Assembly (NCBI RefSeq): GCF_008868005.1
Contig: NZ_WAAO01000003.1
Location: 496,001 to 560,000, forward strand
Length of the DNA: 64,000 nucleotides
Direction of reading: 5' to 3'
Source: Microbacterium algeriense
Lineage (GTDB): Bacteria > Actinomycetota > Actinomycetes > Actinomycetales > Microbacteriaceae
In this document: piece after piece, positions 1 to 9,553 of the stretch
How positions within the stretch are numbered: position 1 is the stretch's first letter
Layout: each line of letters starts with the position of its first letter
Program-made: the position numbers and the translations under genes
Notes under the pieces: generated by a model
Databases searched by the model: none
Told to the model about the DNA's origin: nothing
The model's input: the letters and a program-made list of their open reading frames with translations, nothing else

Positions 1-1865
1 CACAGCCACTTGACGTAGCTGCGGCCGCGCTTGGCGACGATCGCGAGCACCACGGCGAGCGCGATCGCGGCGAGCAGCTGGTTCGCGATGCCGAACAGCG
101 GGAAGAACGTGTTGATGCCGCCGAGCGGGTCGGTGACGCCGAGGATGAGGATCGCTCCCCAGCCTGCCACCATGATCGCGGTGCAGATCCACACCCCTGG
201 ACGCCAGGAGACGTCGCGGAACTTGGGGAACCAGGCGCCGATCGAGTCCTGCAGCATGAAGCGGGCGACACGGGTACCGGCATCCACGGCCGTGAGGATG
301 AACAGCGCCTCGAACATGATGGCGAAGTGGTACCAGAACGCCATGAGCGCCTGACCGCCGAGAGCCTGCTGCATGATGTGCGCGAGGCCGAGAGCCAGGG
401 TGGGGGCGCCACCGGTGCGGGAGACGACCGATTCCTCGCCGACCATGGTCGCCGTGCTCGTGAGCATCTCCGGGGTCAGGTTCACCCCGGTCAGGCCCAG
501 CGAGTTCACGAAGGCCACTGCTCCTTCGACCGTGCCCCCGGTGGCGGCGGATGGCGCGTTCATGGCGAAGTAGATGCCCTGGTCGATCGAGATCGCGGCG
601 ACGAGCGCCATGATCGCGACGAAGGACTCCATGAGCATGCCGCCGTAGCCGATGAAGCGCGTCTGGCGTTCCTTCTCGATGAGCTTCGGCGTGGTCCCGG
701 AGGCGATCAGGGCATGGAAGCCCGACAGCGCCCCGCAGGCGATCGTCACGAACAGGAACGGGAAGAGCGGACCGGCGAACACCGGCCCCATGCCGTTCTC
801 GCCGAAGATGCTGACGGCGGGGACGGAGATCTCCGGGCGGACCAGGACGATGGCGCCGGCGAGCATCACGATGACGCCGATCTTCATGAACGTCGAGAGG
901 TAGTCGCGCGGAGCGAGCAGCAGCCAGACCGGGAGCACCGCGGCGACGAAGCCGTAGATGATGATGCCCCAGGCGATCGTCGTGCGGTCGAGGTGGAAGA
1001 TCGCCTGGCCCCACTCGGTGCCGGCGACCCAGCCGCCGCCGATGATCGCGGCCATGAGCAGCACGAAGCCGATGATCGAGACCTCGGTCACCTTGCCAGG
1101 ACGCAGGTAGCGCAGGTACACGCCCATGAAGAGCGCGATCGGGATGGTCATCGCGACCGAGAACACACCCCACGGGCTCTCGCCGAGGGCGTTGACGACG
1201 ACGAGCGCGAGGATCGCGACGATGATCAGCATGATGAGCAGCGAGGCGATGATCGCCGCGGTGCCGCCGATCTTGCCGAGCTCCTGGCGGGCCATCTGGC
1301 CGATGGTGCGGCCACCGCGGCGCATCGAGAAGAAGAGGACCGTGTAGTCCTGCACGGCACCGGCGAGCACGACACCGACGATGATCCAGATCGTGCCGGG
1401 GAGGTAGCCCATCTGCGCCGCGAGCACCGGCCCGACGAGGGGTCCGGCACCGGCGATGGCCGCGAAGTGGTGGCCGTAGAGCACCCGCCGGTCGGTGGGG
1501 ACGTAGTCCTTGCCATCCTGCTTGACCTCGGCCGGAGTGGCCCGGCGGTCATCGGGTCGGGTGATGTACTTCTCGATCACCTTCGAGTAGAACCGGTACC
1601 CGATCAGGTAGGTGCAGACGGCGGCGAACACGAACCAGATCGCGTTCACGGTCTCGCCGCGGACGATGGCGAGCATGGTCCACGCGACGGCACCCAACAG
1701 GGCGATGGCGGCCCACAGGATGATCTTGGGCAGGGTCCAGCGGTTCGACTTCTCGTGGTGCTCTTCGCTGAGGGCGACGGGCGGGAGGGTCGGGTCGGTG
1801 ACGATGATCGGGTCGTCGTCGACCAGTCCGGCGCCGTCGCGGCGGCGCGACGAAGGTGCGGTCAT
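1..1865 (-). CDS. cstA: Carbon starvation protein CstA (C-terminus beyond the window)
   Basis: Predicted multi-spanning inner-membrane transporter of the CstA family, known for peptide or pyruvate uptake during carbon limitation. About 621 residues are visible before the left edge. The start ATG (1863-1865) follows GGAGATCCCC. A soluble N-terminus of about 45 residues precedes hydrophobic segments carrying family hallmarks: YGHHFAAIAGAGPLVGPVLA, then GVVLAGAVQDY, then a GALSGFHALIASGTTPK stretch. The short soluble N-terminal extension is common in actinobacterial members. Long open frames on the opposite strand are composition shadows. Function is a family assignment; the substrate is unknown. 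Confidence 0.93.
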   Translation of the reverse strand, partial: MTAPSSRRRDGAGLVDDDPIIVTDPTLPPVALSEEHHEKSNRWTLPKIILWAAIALLGAVAWTMLAIVRGETVNAIWFVFAAVCTYLIGYRFYSKVIEKYITRPDDRRATPAEVKQDGKDYVPTDRRVLYGHHFAAIAGAGPLVGPVLAAQMGYLPGTIWIIVGVVLAGAVQDYTVLFFSMRRGGRTIGQMARQELGKIGGTAAIIASLLIMLIIVAILALVVVNALGESPWGVFSVAMTIPIALFMGVYLRYLRPGKVTEVSIIGFVLLMAAIIGGGWVAGTEWGQAIFHLDRTTIAWGIIIYGFVAAVLPVWLLLAPRDYLSTFMKIGVIVMLAGAIVLVRPEISVPAVSIFGENGMGPVFAGPLFPFLFVTIACGALSGFHALIASGTTPKLIEKERQTRFIGYGGMLMESFVAIMALVAAISIDQGIYFAMNAPSAATGGTVEGAVAFVNSLGLTGVNLTPEMLTSTATMVGEESVVSRTGGAPTLALGLAHIMQQALGGQALMAFWYHFAIMFEALFILTAVDAGTRVARFMLQDSIGAWFPKFRDVSWRPGVWICTAIMVAGWGAILILGVTDPLGGINTFFPLFGIANQLLAAIALAVVLAIVAKRGRSYVKWL

Positions 1866-2093
1866 GGGGATCTCCTCGGGATACGCGACATTGCGTTCCC
1901 CCACGCTAGGAAGATCCCGCTCTCGACATGACCGCTCGCCGCGGTTGCTGCGACGAGCGGCGCGGATGGCGCGATGAACGGATGCCGGGGATGTCCGTTC
2001 GCCCCGCCGCATCAGGCCTTCCCGCCACATCAGGCGGCTGCCTCACGAATCGGCCTGTTTCCGCGAGATCGCCTGTTTCCGAGCACCACGCAG

Positions 2094-2129
2094 ACGACGC
2101 CCCGCGGAAGGGAGGCCGCGGGGCGTCGT
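2094..2129 (-). terminator. Rho-independent-type terminator of the subtilase gene
   Basis: A perfect 14-bp inverted repeat (ACGACGCCCCGCGG and its complement) with an 8-nt loop lies 13 bp past the stop codon of the minus-strand peptidase gene. No strong T-tract follows, as is usual in high-GC actinobacteria. Confidence 0.75.
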
Positions 2130-2142
2130 GTGTGTGGAGGAT

Positions 2143-5100
2143 CTACTCCGGCTTCGCCGTCTCCGGCGCACTCGTCGGAGGCGCATCCGTCGGTGATGCC
2201 TCGGGTGCCGGGGTCTGCGGAGCCGGAGTCTCCGGTGCCGGGGTCTCCGGCGCCTCGGTCTCCGGTGCCGGCGTCTTCGGCGCCTCGGTCTCCGGCGCCA
2301 CGGGGGCGGCGGGGGTGTCGACCGTGAGGACGGTGCGGACGTCGGAGTCGCCGTACTGCACGAGCCCGAGGTAACGGGCGCCGGCGGTCAGCCCGGTCCA
2401 GCTGAGCTCGTACGAGGTCTGCTGTCCGCGCACAGCGGCGATCGGGTTCGGCGTGGCGGTGAGGTCACCCTCGCCGTCGGGAAGCACGTTGGCGTAGGTC
2501 ATGTCCCACGTCGTCGGACCCGTCGTCGAGTAGATGTTCGCCACCACGAGGTACGTCCCCGGGGTCGGGGCCGGGATGGTGACCTGCTCGTCCGCCGAGC
2601 CGGTCGCCGAACGCCAGCGCTGGTAGTACTGCAGGTCGTCCGGGCTCACCACCCGGTACACGGTGAGGTCGAGGTCGCTGCCCTTGTCGTCGGACGAGTC
2701 GAGATCGAACCGGGAGAGCGTCGTCCCCTCCGGCACGTCCACGATCCAGGCCACGTCCTTGTTCGCGTCGCCCGAGTTCTCGTCGCCGGAGTGCCCCTCG
2801 ACCGGGTTGTCCGGATCGGTGAGCAGCTGGAACGGCGTCAGGCCCGAGAGTCCGAGCGCGAGGTCGCCGGTGAGGCCGGGAGTGATGTCGACCTCGGTGC
2901 TGCCGTCGACGCCGCTGCCGCTGACCTCCGCCGGAGCGTCGGCCGTGACCGGGAACAGCGCGATCGGCGAACGGACCGAGTTCTTCGCACTCGTCCAGGT
3001 GAGCGTGCCGGTGGCCCACTGCTCCACCGGGGCGCTGGCGTTGTCGAACGTGACCGTGAAGGTCTTCGTCTGACCGGCGCGGTCGAACTTCAGCTGCTGC
3101 GGCGTGACTTTGACGTTCACGCCGGGGACCGAGGCCTTCGCCGTGAACGTCCCCTTCTCGGTCGAGGTGACCGTGCGGGTGACGGTCTGCGCGCTGGTCA
3201 GGGAGCCGATCGAGATCGACGCCTGGTTCAGATCGCTGCCGTCGATCGGGTCGATGCCGGGGAAGTCCGACAGCCCCTTCCCGTCCAGGAACGCGGCCCA
3301 GTCCTTCACGCCGTTGAGGTACAGCAGACCGGGGTTCAGGTACCGCTTCGGGTCGACCTGCCCCGCACCCTGCTCGAACGGATCCGTGTTCTTCGAGCCG
3401 TCCGCGAGCACGGTGTCATAGGCGGTCGTCATCAGCGCCGACTTGATCTCGGCCGGCGTCGCCTTCGGGTGCTCCCCGAGGTACAGCGCGCCCAGACCCG
3501 CCACATGGGGCGAGGCCATCGACGTGCCGGACAGGATGCCGAAGGTCGGCTCCTCACCCGGAGCGTTCTCGGTCGCCGCGAGGATCGCGACGCCGGGAGC
3601 CGCGACATCCGGCTTCATCACATCGCTGCCGTCGGCCAGCATCGGTCCGCGGCTCGAGAACCCGGCGATCTGCGGCGTCGGGGTGGTCACACCCGTGGTG
3701 TTCTCGCCGACGAGGGTGATGGGGCGATCGACACCGCCCTGGACGTATGCGAGCACGGCCGCGCGGTGCACGGCGTTCAGGTGCACGGTGGGCACGGCGT
3801 GGAAGTCGTTGTCGAGCGAGTCGGCACCGCCGGGAACGTTCACGAGGACCATGCCGATACCGCCGGCATCCTTCACGACCTGCGACTTCTCGGCGCGGGC
3901 GTTGCCACCGCGATCGCAGACCACGATGTGTCCGGCGACCTTGGCAGGATCGAGGGTGCCAGGCAGGCAGAGCTGCGCATCCGTGACGGCTGCCCCCGCG
4001 CCTGCGGCGTCCCCGGCGTAGATCGACGGGCCGGTGACGCTCTCGCCGAACGGCACGCTCACCGAGGCGCCGGCCTGCTCGAACCCGTCGAACTGCACGG
4101 TGCCCTCCCAGGTCGGGATGGTCGATGCGGCGACCGTCGTGTACCAGGGCGAGGCGTGGTCTGCGGTGACCGGATCGGGACCGTCGTTGCCCGCGCTGGT
4201 CGCGACGAACACGCCGGCGGCCGCGGCGTTGAAGAACGCGATGTCCTCCGGTGCCAGGACGGTGCTCGCCGCCCCGCCGCCGATCGAGTAGTTGATGACG
4301 TCGACGCCGTCGGCGACCGCCTGGTCGATCGCGGAGACGAGGTCGCTCAGTGCGCAGATGTCGTCGTCGGTGACGGTGACGTCGGGGCCCACGTAGCAGG
4401 CCTTGTACGCGGCGATCTTGGCGCCGGGTGCGACGCCGGAGATCGTGCCGAAGTCGACGCCCTCGACCTCGGCCTTCACCTTGAAGTTGCCGGCGGCCGT
4501 GCTCGCGGTGTGCGAGCCGTGTCCGTCGCCGTCACGCGGAGACAGGTAGTCGTACTGGAAGTCGAAGCCCGCGGCCTCCGCTCCGGCGAAGAAGTACTGT
4601 CCGCCGATGAGCTTCGAGGAGTAGTCGCTGTGATCCCAGTCCTGGCCCTCGACCATCGCGGCCTGGAACTGACCGCCGTCCGACTTGTCGAAGTACACGT
4701 AGGTGCCGTCGGTGTAGGGCTGGTTTCCCTTGTGGCGGCTCTGCTGCTTCTTCTGCTTCTTGATCTTCTTGCCCTCGAACGAGGGGTGCTCCGGCGCGAT
4801 GCCGGTGTCGATCACTCCCACGACGACGCCTTCGCCGGCCTTCTCCACGCCGCCTGTCTGCTGCCAGACGCCGCCCTTGCCCTTGCGGTCGTCTCCGAGT
4901 CCGAGGAAGTCGGTCGAGGTCTGCGCGTCGGGGTGGCGGATCTCATCGGGGTAGACGCCGAACACGTCCTTCGAGGCTCGGAGCGCATCCACCTGCTCCC
5001 CCGTGAGGTCGGCGCTGAACCCGTTGAGCACGACCTGGTACGTCGTGTCGGGAGTGACGCCGATGTCGCTGACGAGGTCGGTCTGCTCGTTCTCGAGGTG

Positions 5101-5361
5101 CTTGAGGTACCGCTGCGAGTCCTGCGACTGCGTCTCGAGCTGCTCGCCCTCGGCCGGCTTGGTGGCCTTGAGCCCCTTGACGTCTCCCTCGTAGCTGGCG
5201 AGAGGATCCGACTTCATCACGACGATGTAATGACCGGGGGTGCCCGCGACGGGGACAGGGTGCGTCACCTCCTCCGTCGCGTAGCCCGCAGTTGCCGTCG
5301 ATGCGATGAACAGCGTGGCCAGGGTGGTGGCTGCCGCCATCCGGAGGGGTGTTCGACCCAT
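2143..5361 (-). CDS. Secreted S8 family subtilisin-like serine peptidase
   Basis: 1072 residues. A signal peptide (about 1-28) is followed by an I9-type inhibitor propeptide (about 43-144, beginning GHYIVVMKSDP), then a subtilase domain with the catalytic triad visible: D185 in VGVIDTG, H281 in DGDGHGSHT and S614 in SGTSMASPHV; the oxyanion Asn is in SAGNDGP near 392. A protease-associated domain is inserted at about 455-545, and Fn3/CBM-like beta domains follow. The C-terminus is a Pro-Thr-Glu-Ala tail of about 50 residues with repeated ETEAP/PAPET units and no LPXTG motif or membrane anchor, so the enzyme is probably released or held loosely in the wall. The ATG is preceded by GGGAGCACCAC. 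Role inferred: extracellular protein degradation for nutrition. Confidence 0.93.
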   Translation of the reverse strand: MGRTPLRMAAATTLATLFIASTATAGYATEEVTHPVPVAGTPGHYIVVMKSDPLASYEGDVKGLKATKPAEGEQLETQSQDSQRYLKHLENEQTDLVSDIGVTPDTTYQVVLNGFSADLTGEQVDALRASKDVFGVYPDEIRHPDAQTSTDFLGLGDDRKGKGGVWQQTGGVEKAGEGVVVGVIDTGIAPEHPSFEGKKIKKQKKQQSRHKGNQPYTDGTYVYFDKSDGGQFQAAMVEGQDWDHSDYSSKLIGGQYFFAGAEAAGFDFQYDYLSPRDGDGHGSHTASTAAGNFKVKAEVEGVDFGTISGVAPGAKIAAYKACYVGPDVTVTDDDICALSDLVSAIDQAVADGVDVINYSIGGGAASTVLAPEDIAFFNAAAAGVFVATSAGNDGPDPVTADHASPWYTTVAASTIPTWEGTVQFDGFEQAGASVSVPFGESVTGPSIYAGDAAGAGAAVTDAQLCLPGTLDPAKVAGHIVVCDRGGNARAEKSQVVKDAGGIGMVLVNVPGGADSLDNDFHAVPTVHLNAVHRAAVLAYVQGGVDRPITLVGENTTGVTTPTPQIAGFSSRGPMLADGSDVMKPDVAAPGVAILAATENAPGEEPTFGILSGTSMASPHVAGLGALYLGEHPKATPAEIKSALMTTAYDTVLADGSKNTDPFEQGAGQVDPKRYLNPGLLYLNGVKDWAAFLDGKGLSDFPGIDPIDGSDLNQASISIGSLTSAQTVTRTVTSTEKGTFTAKASVPGVNVKVTPQQLKFDRAGQTKTFTVTFDNASAPVEQWATGTLTWTSAKNSVRSPIALFPVTADAPAEVSGSGVDGSTEVDITPGLTGDLALGLSGLTPFQLLTDPDNPVEGHSGDENSGDANKDVAWIVDVPEGTTLSRFDLDSSDDKGSDLDLTVYRVVSPDDLQYYQRWRSATGSADEQVTIPAPTPGTYLVVANIYSTTGPTTWDMTYANVLPDGEGDLTATPNPIAAVRGQQTSYELSWTGLTAGARYLGLVQYGDSDVRTVLTVDTPAAPVAPETEAPKTPAPETEAPETPAPETPAPQTPAPEASPTDAPPTSAPETAKPE

Positions 5362-5516
5362 GTGGTGCTCCCGATGATCACTGTGCAGCCCTCTTGCCGC
5401 ACAGCGGCCAACATATGCCCGGCTCCGCCGATCGACGCGAGATCTGGCCGATCGGTCACCTCGGCCTCGCCGATTGGCCAGGGTTATGCACGGCCGGGCA
5501 CCCGATTGGTCGACAC

Positions 5517-5522
5517 TAAACT
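5517..5522 (+). promoter_or_regulatory. -10 element of a leaderless promoter
   Basis: TAAACT ends exactly 6 nt before the GTG start at 5529, leaving no room for a ribosome binding site. The same geometry recurs in this window. No convincing -35 and no iron box are seen here, so the first gene of the ECF cluster may be transcribed independently of iron. Confidence 0.5.
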
Positions 5523-5528
5523 GGATCG

Positions 5529-6074
5529 GTGGCCCGTACCCCCGTCCTGTCGACCAGAGTGCTGCTCGTCTGCGCGGCCCTCGGCGTCGCCACGGGCATC
5601 CTCGGCGGCATCGCCGGATGGGTCACGCCGGTCCTGCTCGCGAGCCCTCTGCTGTTCCTCTACGGCCTGGTCCTCGGCTCTCACGTGCTGCCGGGCATCA
5701 TCGCGCAGGAGGTGCTGCGTCTTCCGCTGGTCGCCCTGATCACGCACGTGTTCGCGGCCCTGATCGCGAGTGCCTTCAACCCCGCCTGGGCGCTGCGCTT
5801 CATCGGCACGGCTCTCCTGTTCGGACTGATCCAGGAGGGCGTCGCGGCACTCACCCGCTATCGCTCCTGGGGACCCTGGCGCTTCTTCGTCTCGGCCGCG
5901 ATCATCGGCGTCATCGTCGCGGTCGTCGTGTTCTTCGCCGCGCACCTGTCCGTCATGCCGGTGTGGGCGCAGATCCTCTACCTCGCGATCTCGGTCCTCG
6001 GCCCGATCGCGTGGACCGCCGTCGGACTCGCCGTCGGCTCGGCCCTGCGGAAAGCCGGCGTCGCCCGCCGCTGA
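5529..6074 (+). CDS. ECF transporter S component, YkoE-like (first copy)
   Basis: 181-residue integral membrane protein with five or six hydrophobic segments, resembling the YkoE-type substrate-binding component of group I ECF transporters (usually annotated HMP/thiamine permease). It starts with GTG at 5529, apparently leaderless. It heads a cluster of ECF ATPase, T component, siderophore-interacting protein and a second S component. Its C-terminus (LRKAGVARR) closely resembles that of the second S component (LRKAGVGRP), which suggests duplication. No thiamine riboswitch is seen upstream. The iron-linked neighbours argue for a siderophore- or heme-type substrate rather than thiamine; this is inference. 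Confidence 0.78.
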   Translation: MARTPVLSTRVLLVCAALGVATGILGGIAGWVTPVLLASPLLFLYGLVLGSHVLPGIIAQEVLRLPLVALITHVFAALIASAFNPAWALRFIGTALLFGLIQEGVAALTRYRSWGPWRFFVSAAIIGVIVAVVVFFAAHLSVMPVWAQILYLAISVLGPIAWTAVGLAVGSALRKAGVARR

Positions 6075-6088
6075 GCGCACGTGGCGGA

Positions 6089-6107
6089 TCAGGTTAGGCT
6101 CAGCTAA
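6089..6107 (+). promoter_or_regulatory. DtxR/IdeR-type iron box
   Basis: TCAGGTTAGGCTCAGCTAA matches the actinobacterial iron-box consensus TTAGGTTAGGCTAACCTAA at 16 of 19 positions. It lies between the first S component and the ATPase gene and overlaps possible -10 hexamers (TAGGCT, TAAGTT), as expected for repression by iron-loaded DtxR/IdeR. Confidence 0.78.
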
Positions 6108-6145
6108 GTTAGAGGCGAACGATCCGCCGACCCCGGGACTCCGCC

Positions 6146-7831
6146 GTGCGCCCATCCGCGCCCCTGCTCAGCGTGCGTGAGGTCTCCCTCACCCACGCGG
6201 AAGCCGAGCGTCCCTCGCCGCGGGACGTGAGCTTCGACATCCACCCCGGCGAGGTGGTGCTGCTGCTCGGCCCGTCCGGATCGGGAAAATCCACGCTCAC
6301 CCTCTCCCTCAACGGGCTCATCCCGCACGCGCTGCCGGCGACCATGACCGGAAGCGTCCGCGCGGGCGGCATCGACACGGCGACCGCGCAGACGGCCACG
6401 CTGAGCACCCACGTCGCCATGGTCTTCCAGGACCCGGACGCGCAGATCGTGACCGGAACCGTCTACGACGAAGTGGCGTTCGGCCCGGAGAATCTGCTCC
6501 TCCCGCTCGAGGTCGTCCGGACCAGGACAGAAGAGGCCCTGCGCCGAGTGGGCCTGTGGGAGCGCCGTCGGGAGAACCCCGACCACCTCTCCGGGGGAGG
6601 ACGGCAGCGACTCGCGATCGCGTGCGCCCTCGCGATGGGGTCGCCGCTGATCGTGCTCGACGAGCCGACGGCCAACCTCGACCCGCAGGGCATCGACGAC
6701 GTGTACGCGGCGCTGACCGAGGTCGTCGCCGCCGGCGACCGGGCGATCCTGCTCGTCGAGCACAACCTCGACGCGGCGATGGGCTTCGTGACGCGCACGA
6801 TCGTCCTCGACCGCGAGGGGCGCGTCGCGTTCGACGGACCTGCTGCGGAGGTCATCCGCGACCACGCCGACGAACTGGTCGCCATGGGGGTCTGGCTGCC
6901 CGGCGCGACCCTCGCCGCGCTCCGGCTGCGCGCCCAGGGACACCGGATCGACCCGCTGCCGCTGTCACCGGAGGACCTCGCTGCGGCGCTCCCCTCGCGT
7001 CCGGCGTCGGATGCTTCGGATCGGGCGCACCGAGCCGAAGCATTCGACGCGGCCGAGACGCGAGCCGAAGAGCCTCTGATCCGGGCGCGCGGGCTGACCG
7101 TGAAGCGTCGGCGCACGGAGATCCTGCACGACATCGACCTCGACCTGGCAGCCGGCACGCTGACGGCGATCGTCGGCGCCAACGGCGCGGGCAAGACCAC
7201 CCTGATCCAGGCGCTGGCCGGTGTCGTCCCTCCGCCGCGGGGGCAGGTCCGCATCGACGGCATGGATCCGGGCTCGGCGTCTCCGCGCGATCTGGCCGAG
7301 CACATCGGCTTCGTGTTCCAGAACCCCGAGCACCAGTTCATCGCGCACACCGTGTTCGACGAGCTGGCGCACGGGCTGCGCCTGCGACACCTGCCCGACG
7401 ACGAGATCACGGCCAGGGTCGACGAGATGCTCGCCCGGTTCGGCCTGGAGCACAAAGCCGCCGTCCACCCCTTCCTGCTGTCCGGCGGGGAGAAGCGACG
7501 CCTCTCGGTCGGCACGGCCCTGATCACGCGGCCGCGGGTGCTGGCACTGGACGAACCCAGCTTCGGACAGGACAGAGCCCGCGCCTCCGAGCTCCTCGAT
7601 CTGCTCGCCCGTCTGCGCGCCGAGGGGACGACCATCGTCATCGTCACGCATGACCTGCAGCTCGTCGCCGAGCACACCACGCACACGGTGGTGCTGGCCG
7701 ACGGGCGAGTACGTGCCGCCGGCCGCACGTCCGTGCTCTTCCAAGACGAGAGCCTGTTCACGGGTGCGGGGCTGCGTCTCCCTGCCCTCCAGCGCGTGCT
7801 CGCCTCCGCCGACGTCGGGGGCCTGTCGTGA
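6146..7831 (+). CDS. ECF transporter double ATPase (A-A' fusion, YkoD-like)
   Basis: 561-residue cytoplasmic protein made of two ABC ATPase halves. Half one has Walker A GPSGSGKS near residue 42, signature LSGGGRQR and Walker B LIVLDEPT. Half two has Walker A GANGAGKT near residue 345, signature LSGGEKRR and Walker B VLALDEPS. The fused arrangement is typical of YkoD-type energising units. The start is GTG at 6146, about 40 bp after the iron box. The stop overlaps the next gene by 4 bp (GTGA), so the T component is probably translationally coupled. It powers uptake through the neighbouring S and T components. Confidence 0.9.
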   Translation: MRPSAPLLSVREVSLTHAEAERPSPRDVSFDIHPGEVVLLLGPSGSGKSTLTLSLNGLIPHALPATMTGSVRAGGIDTATAQTATLSTHVAMVFQDPDAQIVTGTVYDEVAFGPENLLLPLEVVRTRTEEALRRVGLWERRRENPDHLSGGGRQRLAIACALAMGSPLIVLDEPTANLDPQGIDDVYAALTEVVAAGDRAILLVEHNLDAAMGFVTRTIVLDREGRVAFDGPAAEVIRDHADELVAMGVWLPGATLAALRLRAQGHRIDPLPLSPEDLAAALPSRPASDASDRAHRAEAFDAAETRAEEPLIRARGLTVKRRRTEILHDIDLDLAAGTLTAIVGANGAGKTTLIQALAGVVPPPRGQVRIDGMDPGSASPRDLAEHIGFVFQNPEHQFIAHTVFDELAHGLRLRHLPDDEITARVDEMLARFGLEHKAAVHPFLLSGGEKRRLSVGTALITRPRVLALDEPSFGQDRARASELLDLLARLRAEGTTIVIVTHDLQLVAEHTTHTVVLADGRVRAAGRTSVLFQDESLFTGAGLRLPALQRVLASADVGGLS

Positions 7832-8667
7832 CCGCCGACAGTCGCACCGCTGGCGTCGGCTCCGTCGACCCCTACGCCGGGATGGCGGCTTCGTCCCCGA
7901 GGCAGTTCCTGTACGCGCTGAACCCGCTCGCGAAGGTGGCGGGGTTCGCGCCGGCGATGATCCTGCTCGTGTTCGTCCGCGATCTCGCGACCCCGGCCGC
8001 GTTCCTCGTGCTCGCCTACGCTCTGATCCTGCTCGGCGCCCGGCTGACCGGCCGTCTGCTCGCGCTGCTGCTGCTCGGACTTCCCGCCGGGATGCTCGCC
8101 ATCGGCGTCGGCTTCTCCCTGTGGGTGGATGCCGCGCGCGTCGCCGACAGCGTGCCCGTGCTGCGGATCGGAGACTGGACGCTGTTCAGCGGAGCCCTGC
8201 TGATCGGCTTCGCCACCGCGCTGCGCCTCGGCTCGATCGTCGCCCTCGCCCTCATCGGCGGGCTCACCACCAGCGGACCCGACCTCGTGCGGGCCAGCGT
8301 GCAGCAGCTCCGTGTGCCGTATCGGATCGGCTACACCGCCCTCGCGGCGTTCCGCTTCGTGCCGCGGTTCGGGCACGAGCTCTCCGTCATCAGGGCCGCG
8401 CACCGGGTACGCGGCTATCACGGCGGCCGCGGCCCGTTCGCCCGGATCGCTCGCGGCTGGGGCTACATCGTGCCGCTGCTCGCCGGCGCCATCCGCCACG
8501 CGGAACGGGTGGCCCTCGCGATGGACTCGCGCGCGTTCGGAGCGCACCCGTCCCGGACCGAGCGCCATCTGGTGCCGTTCCGCGCCCGGGACGTCGTGTT
8601 CACGGCGGCGGCCCTGGTCGCTTCCGCCGCCATCTTCCTCGTCTTCTTCCCCTGGCAGCTTCCCTGA
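7828..8667 (+). CDS. ECF transporter T component (CbiQ/YkoC-like)
   Basis: 279-residue membrane protein with about five hydrophobic helices and the Ala-Arg-rich coupling region typical of EcfT proteins (RAAHRVRGYHGG near 190-200 and MDSRAFGAH near 232-240, the two Arg/Ala motifs that contact the ATPases). It starts with GTG overlapping the ATPase stop. A short gap of 10 bp separates it from the flavoprotein gene. It completes an A-A'-T module that either of the two S components could use. Confidence 0.88.
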   Translation: MTADSRTAGVGSVDPYAGMAASSPRQFLYALNPLAKVAGFAPAMILLVFVRDLATPAAFLVLAYALILLGARLTGRLLALLLLGLPAGMLAIGVGFSLWVDAARVADSVPVLRIGDWTLFSGALLIGFATALRLGSIVALALIGGLTTSGPDLVRASVQQLRVPYRIGYTALAAFRFVPRFGHELSVIRAAHRVRGYHGGRGPFARIARGWGYIVPLLAGAIRHAERVALAMDSRAFGAHPSRTERHLVPFRARDVVFTAAALVASAAIFLVFFPWQLP

Positions 8668-8677
8668 AAGGCGCCCC

Positions 8678-9553
8678 ATGGCATTCAGCAAGATGGTCAA
8701 ACCCGCATCGTCCGAGCTCCTGCACCTCACCGTCCTGCGCGCGGAGCGGCTTTCGGCGCACTGGCTCCGCGTCACGCTCGGCGGGGGCGAGATCGACCGG
8801 TTCCAGCCGATGGGCTTCGACCAGTGGTTCCGCCTGTTCCTGCCGATCGGCGGCGACGCGGGGCTCGAGCGCGTCCCGGCGAAGGCGAACAGGATGTTCG
8901 GCTATCTGAAGTTCCTGCGCATCCCCGACGGTGAGCGTCCCGTCATGCGCAACTACACCGTGCGTGCGTATCGTCCGGCGAAGGACGGCGCCGGCGCGGA
9001 GATCGACGTGGACTTCGTGCTGCACGGCTCCGCCGCGGACGGCACGGCAGGGCCCGCGTCGCGGTGGGCGGAGACCTGCCGTCCGGGCGAGCACGTGCTC
9101 ATCATCGACGAGGGCCTCGCGTTCAATCCGCAACGGGGGACGGATCGCGTCGTCCTCGTCGGCGACGAGACCGCGCTTCCGGCGATCTCCGCGATCTGCG
9201 CCTCCCTGCCCGAGAACGCGGTCGGCACCGCGATCATCGAGGTCCCGGCCGACGAGGACGCAATGGCGTTCCCGCATCCGTCCGGAATCGAGGTCGTGAG
9301 GATCGTCCGCCCCCACGGCACCGCCCCCGGCGCTCTCGCGCTCGAAGCTCTCGGTCGCACCGCACTGCCCGAGGCACCGTTCCACGCCTACGCGGCCGGC
9401 GAGCAGGCGCTCGCCTCCGGGGCGCGCAAGCACCTCGTCGGAGAGCGCGGCGTCGACAGGAACGCGGTCAGCTTCTGCGGCTACTGGAAGATCGGCGCCT
9501 CCTCCCCCGCGTCGAAGGCGGCTCGCGAGGCCGCAGCGGAGCCCCTGGCATGA
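8678..9553 (+). CDS. Siderophore-interacting protein (FAD-dependent ferric reductase, SIP family)
   Basis: 291 residues, start ATG at 8678 after GAAAGG. SIP-family proteins are NAD(P)H/FAD ferric-siderophore reductases of the ferredoxin-reductase superfamily. The FAD-binding signature R-x-Y-T is seen in MRNYTVRAYRP, and the SIP C-terminal signature in FCGYWKIG. Embedded between ECF transporter genes, with an iron box upstream, it suggests that the transported ligand carries iron that is released by reduction in the cytosol. The stop overlaps the next start (ATGA). Confidence 0.92.
   Translation: MAFSKMVKPASSELLHLTVLRAERLSAHWLRVTLGGGEIDRFQPMGFDQWFRLFLPIGGDAGLERVPAKANRMFGYLKFLRIPDGERPVMRNYTVRAYRPAKDGAGAEIDVDFVLHGSAADGTAGPASRWAETCRPGEHVLIIDEGLAFNPQRGTDRVVLVGDETALPAISAICASLPENAVGTAIIEVPADEDAMAFPHPSGIEVVRIVRPHGTAPGALALEALGRTALPEAPFHAYAAGEQALASGARKHLVGERGVDRNAVSFCGYWKIGASSPASKAAREAAAEPLA

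Noticed and set aside
327..1931. Long plus-strand open frame opposite cstA
   Set aside because: Arg/Asp/Gly/His-rich translation without family motifs; the minus strand encodes clear CstA. A high-GC codon shadow.
5362..5528. Thiamine (TPP) riboswitch before the YkoE-like gene
   Set aside because: No THI-box core found, and the gene appears to be leaderless.
2791..5739. 982-codon plus-strand open frame opposite the subtilase
   Set aside because: Low-complexity Arg/Val/Asp translation; the opposite strand has a full S8 catalytic triad.
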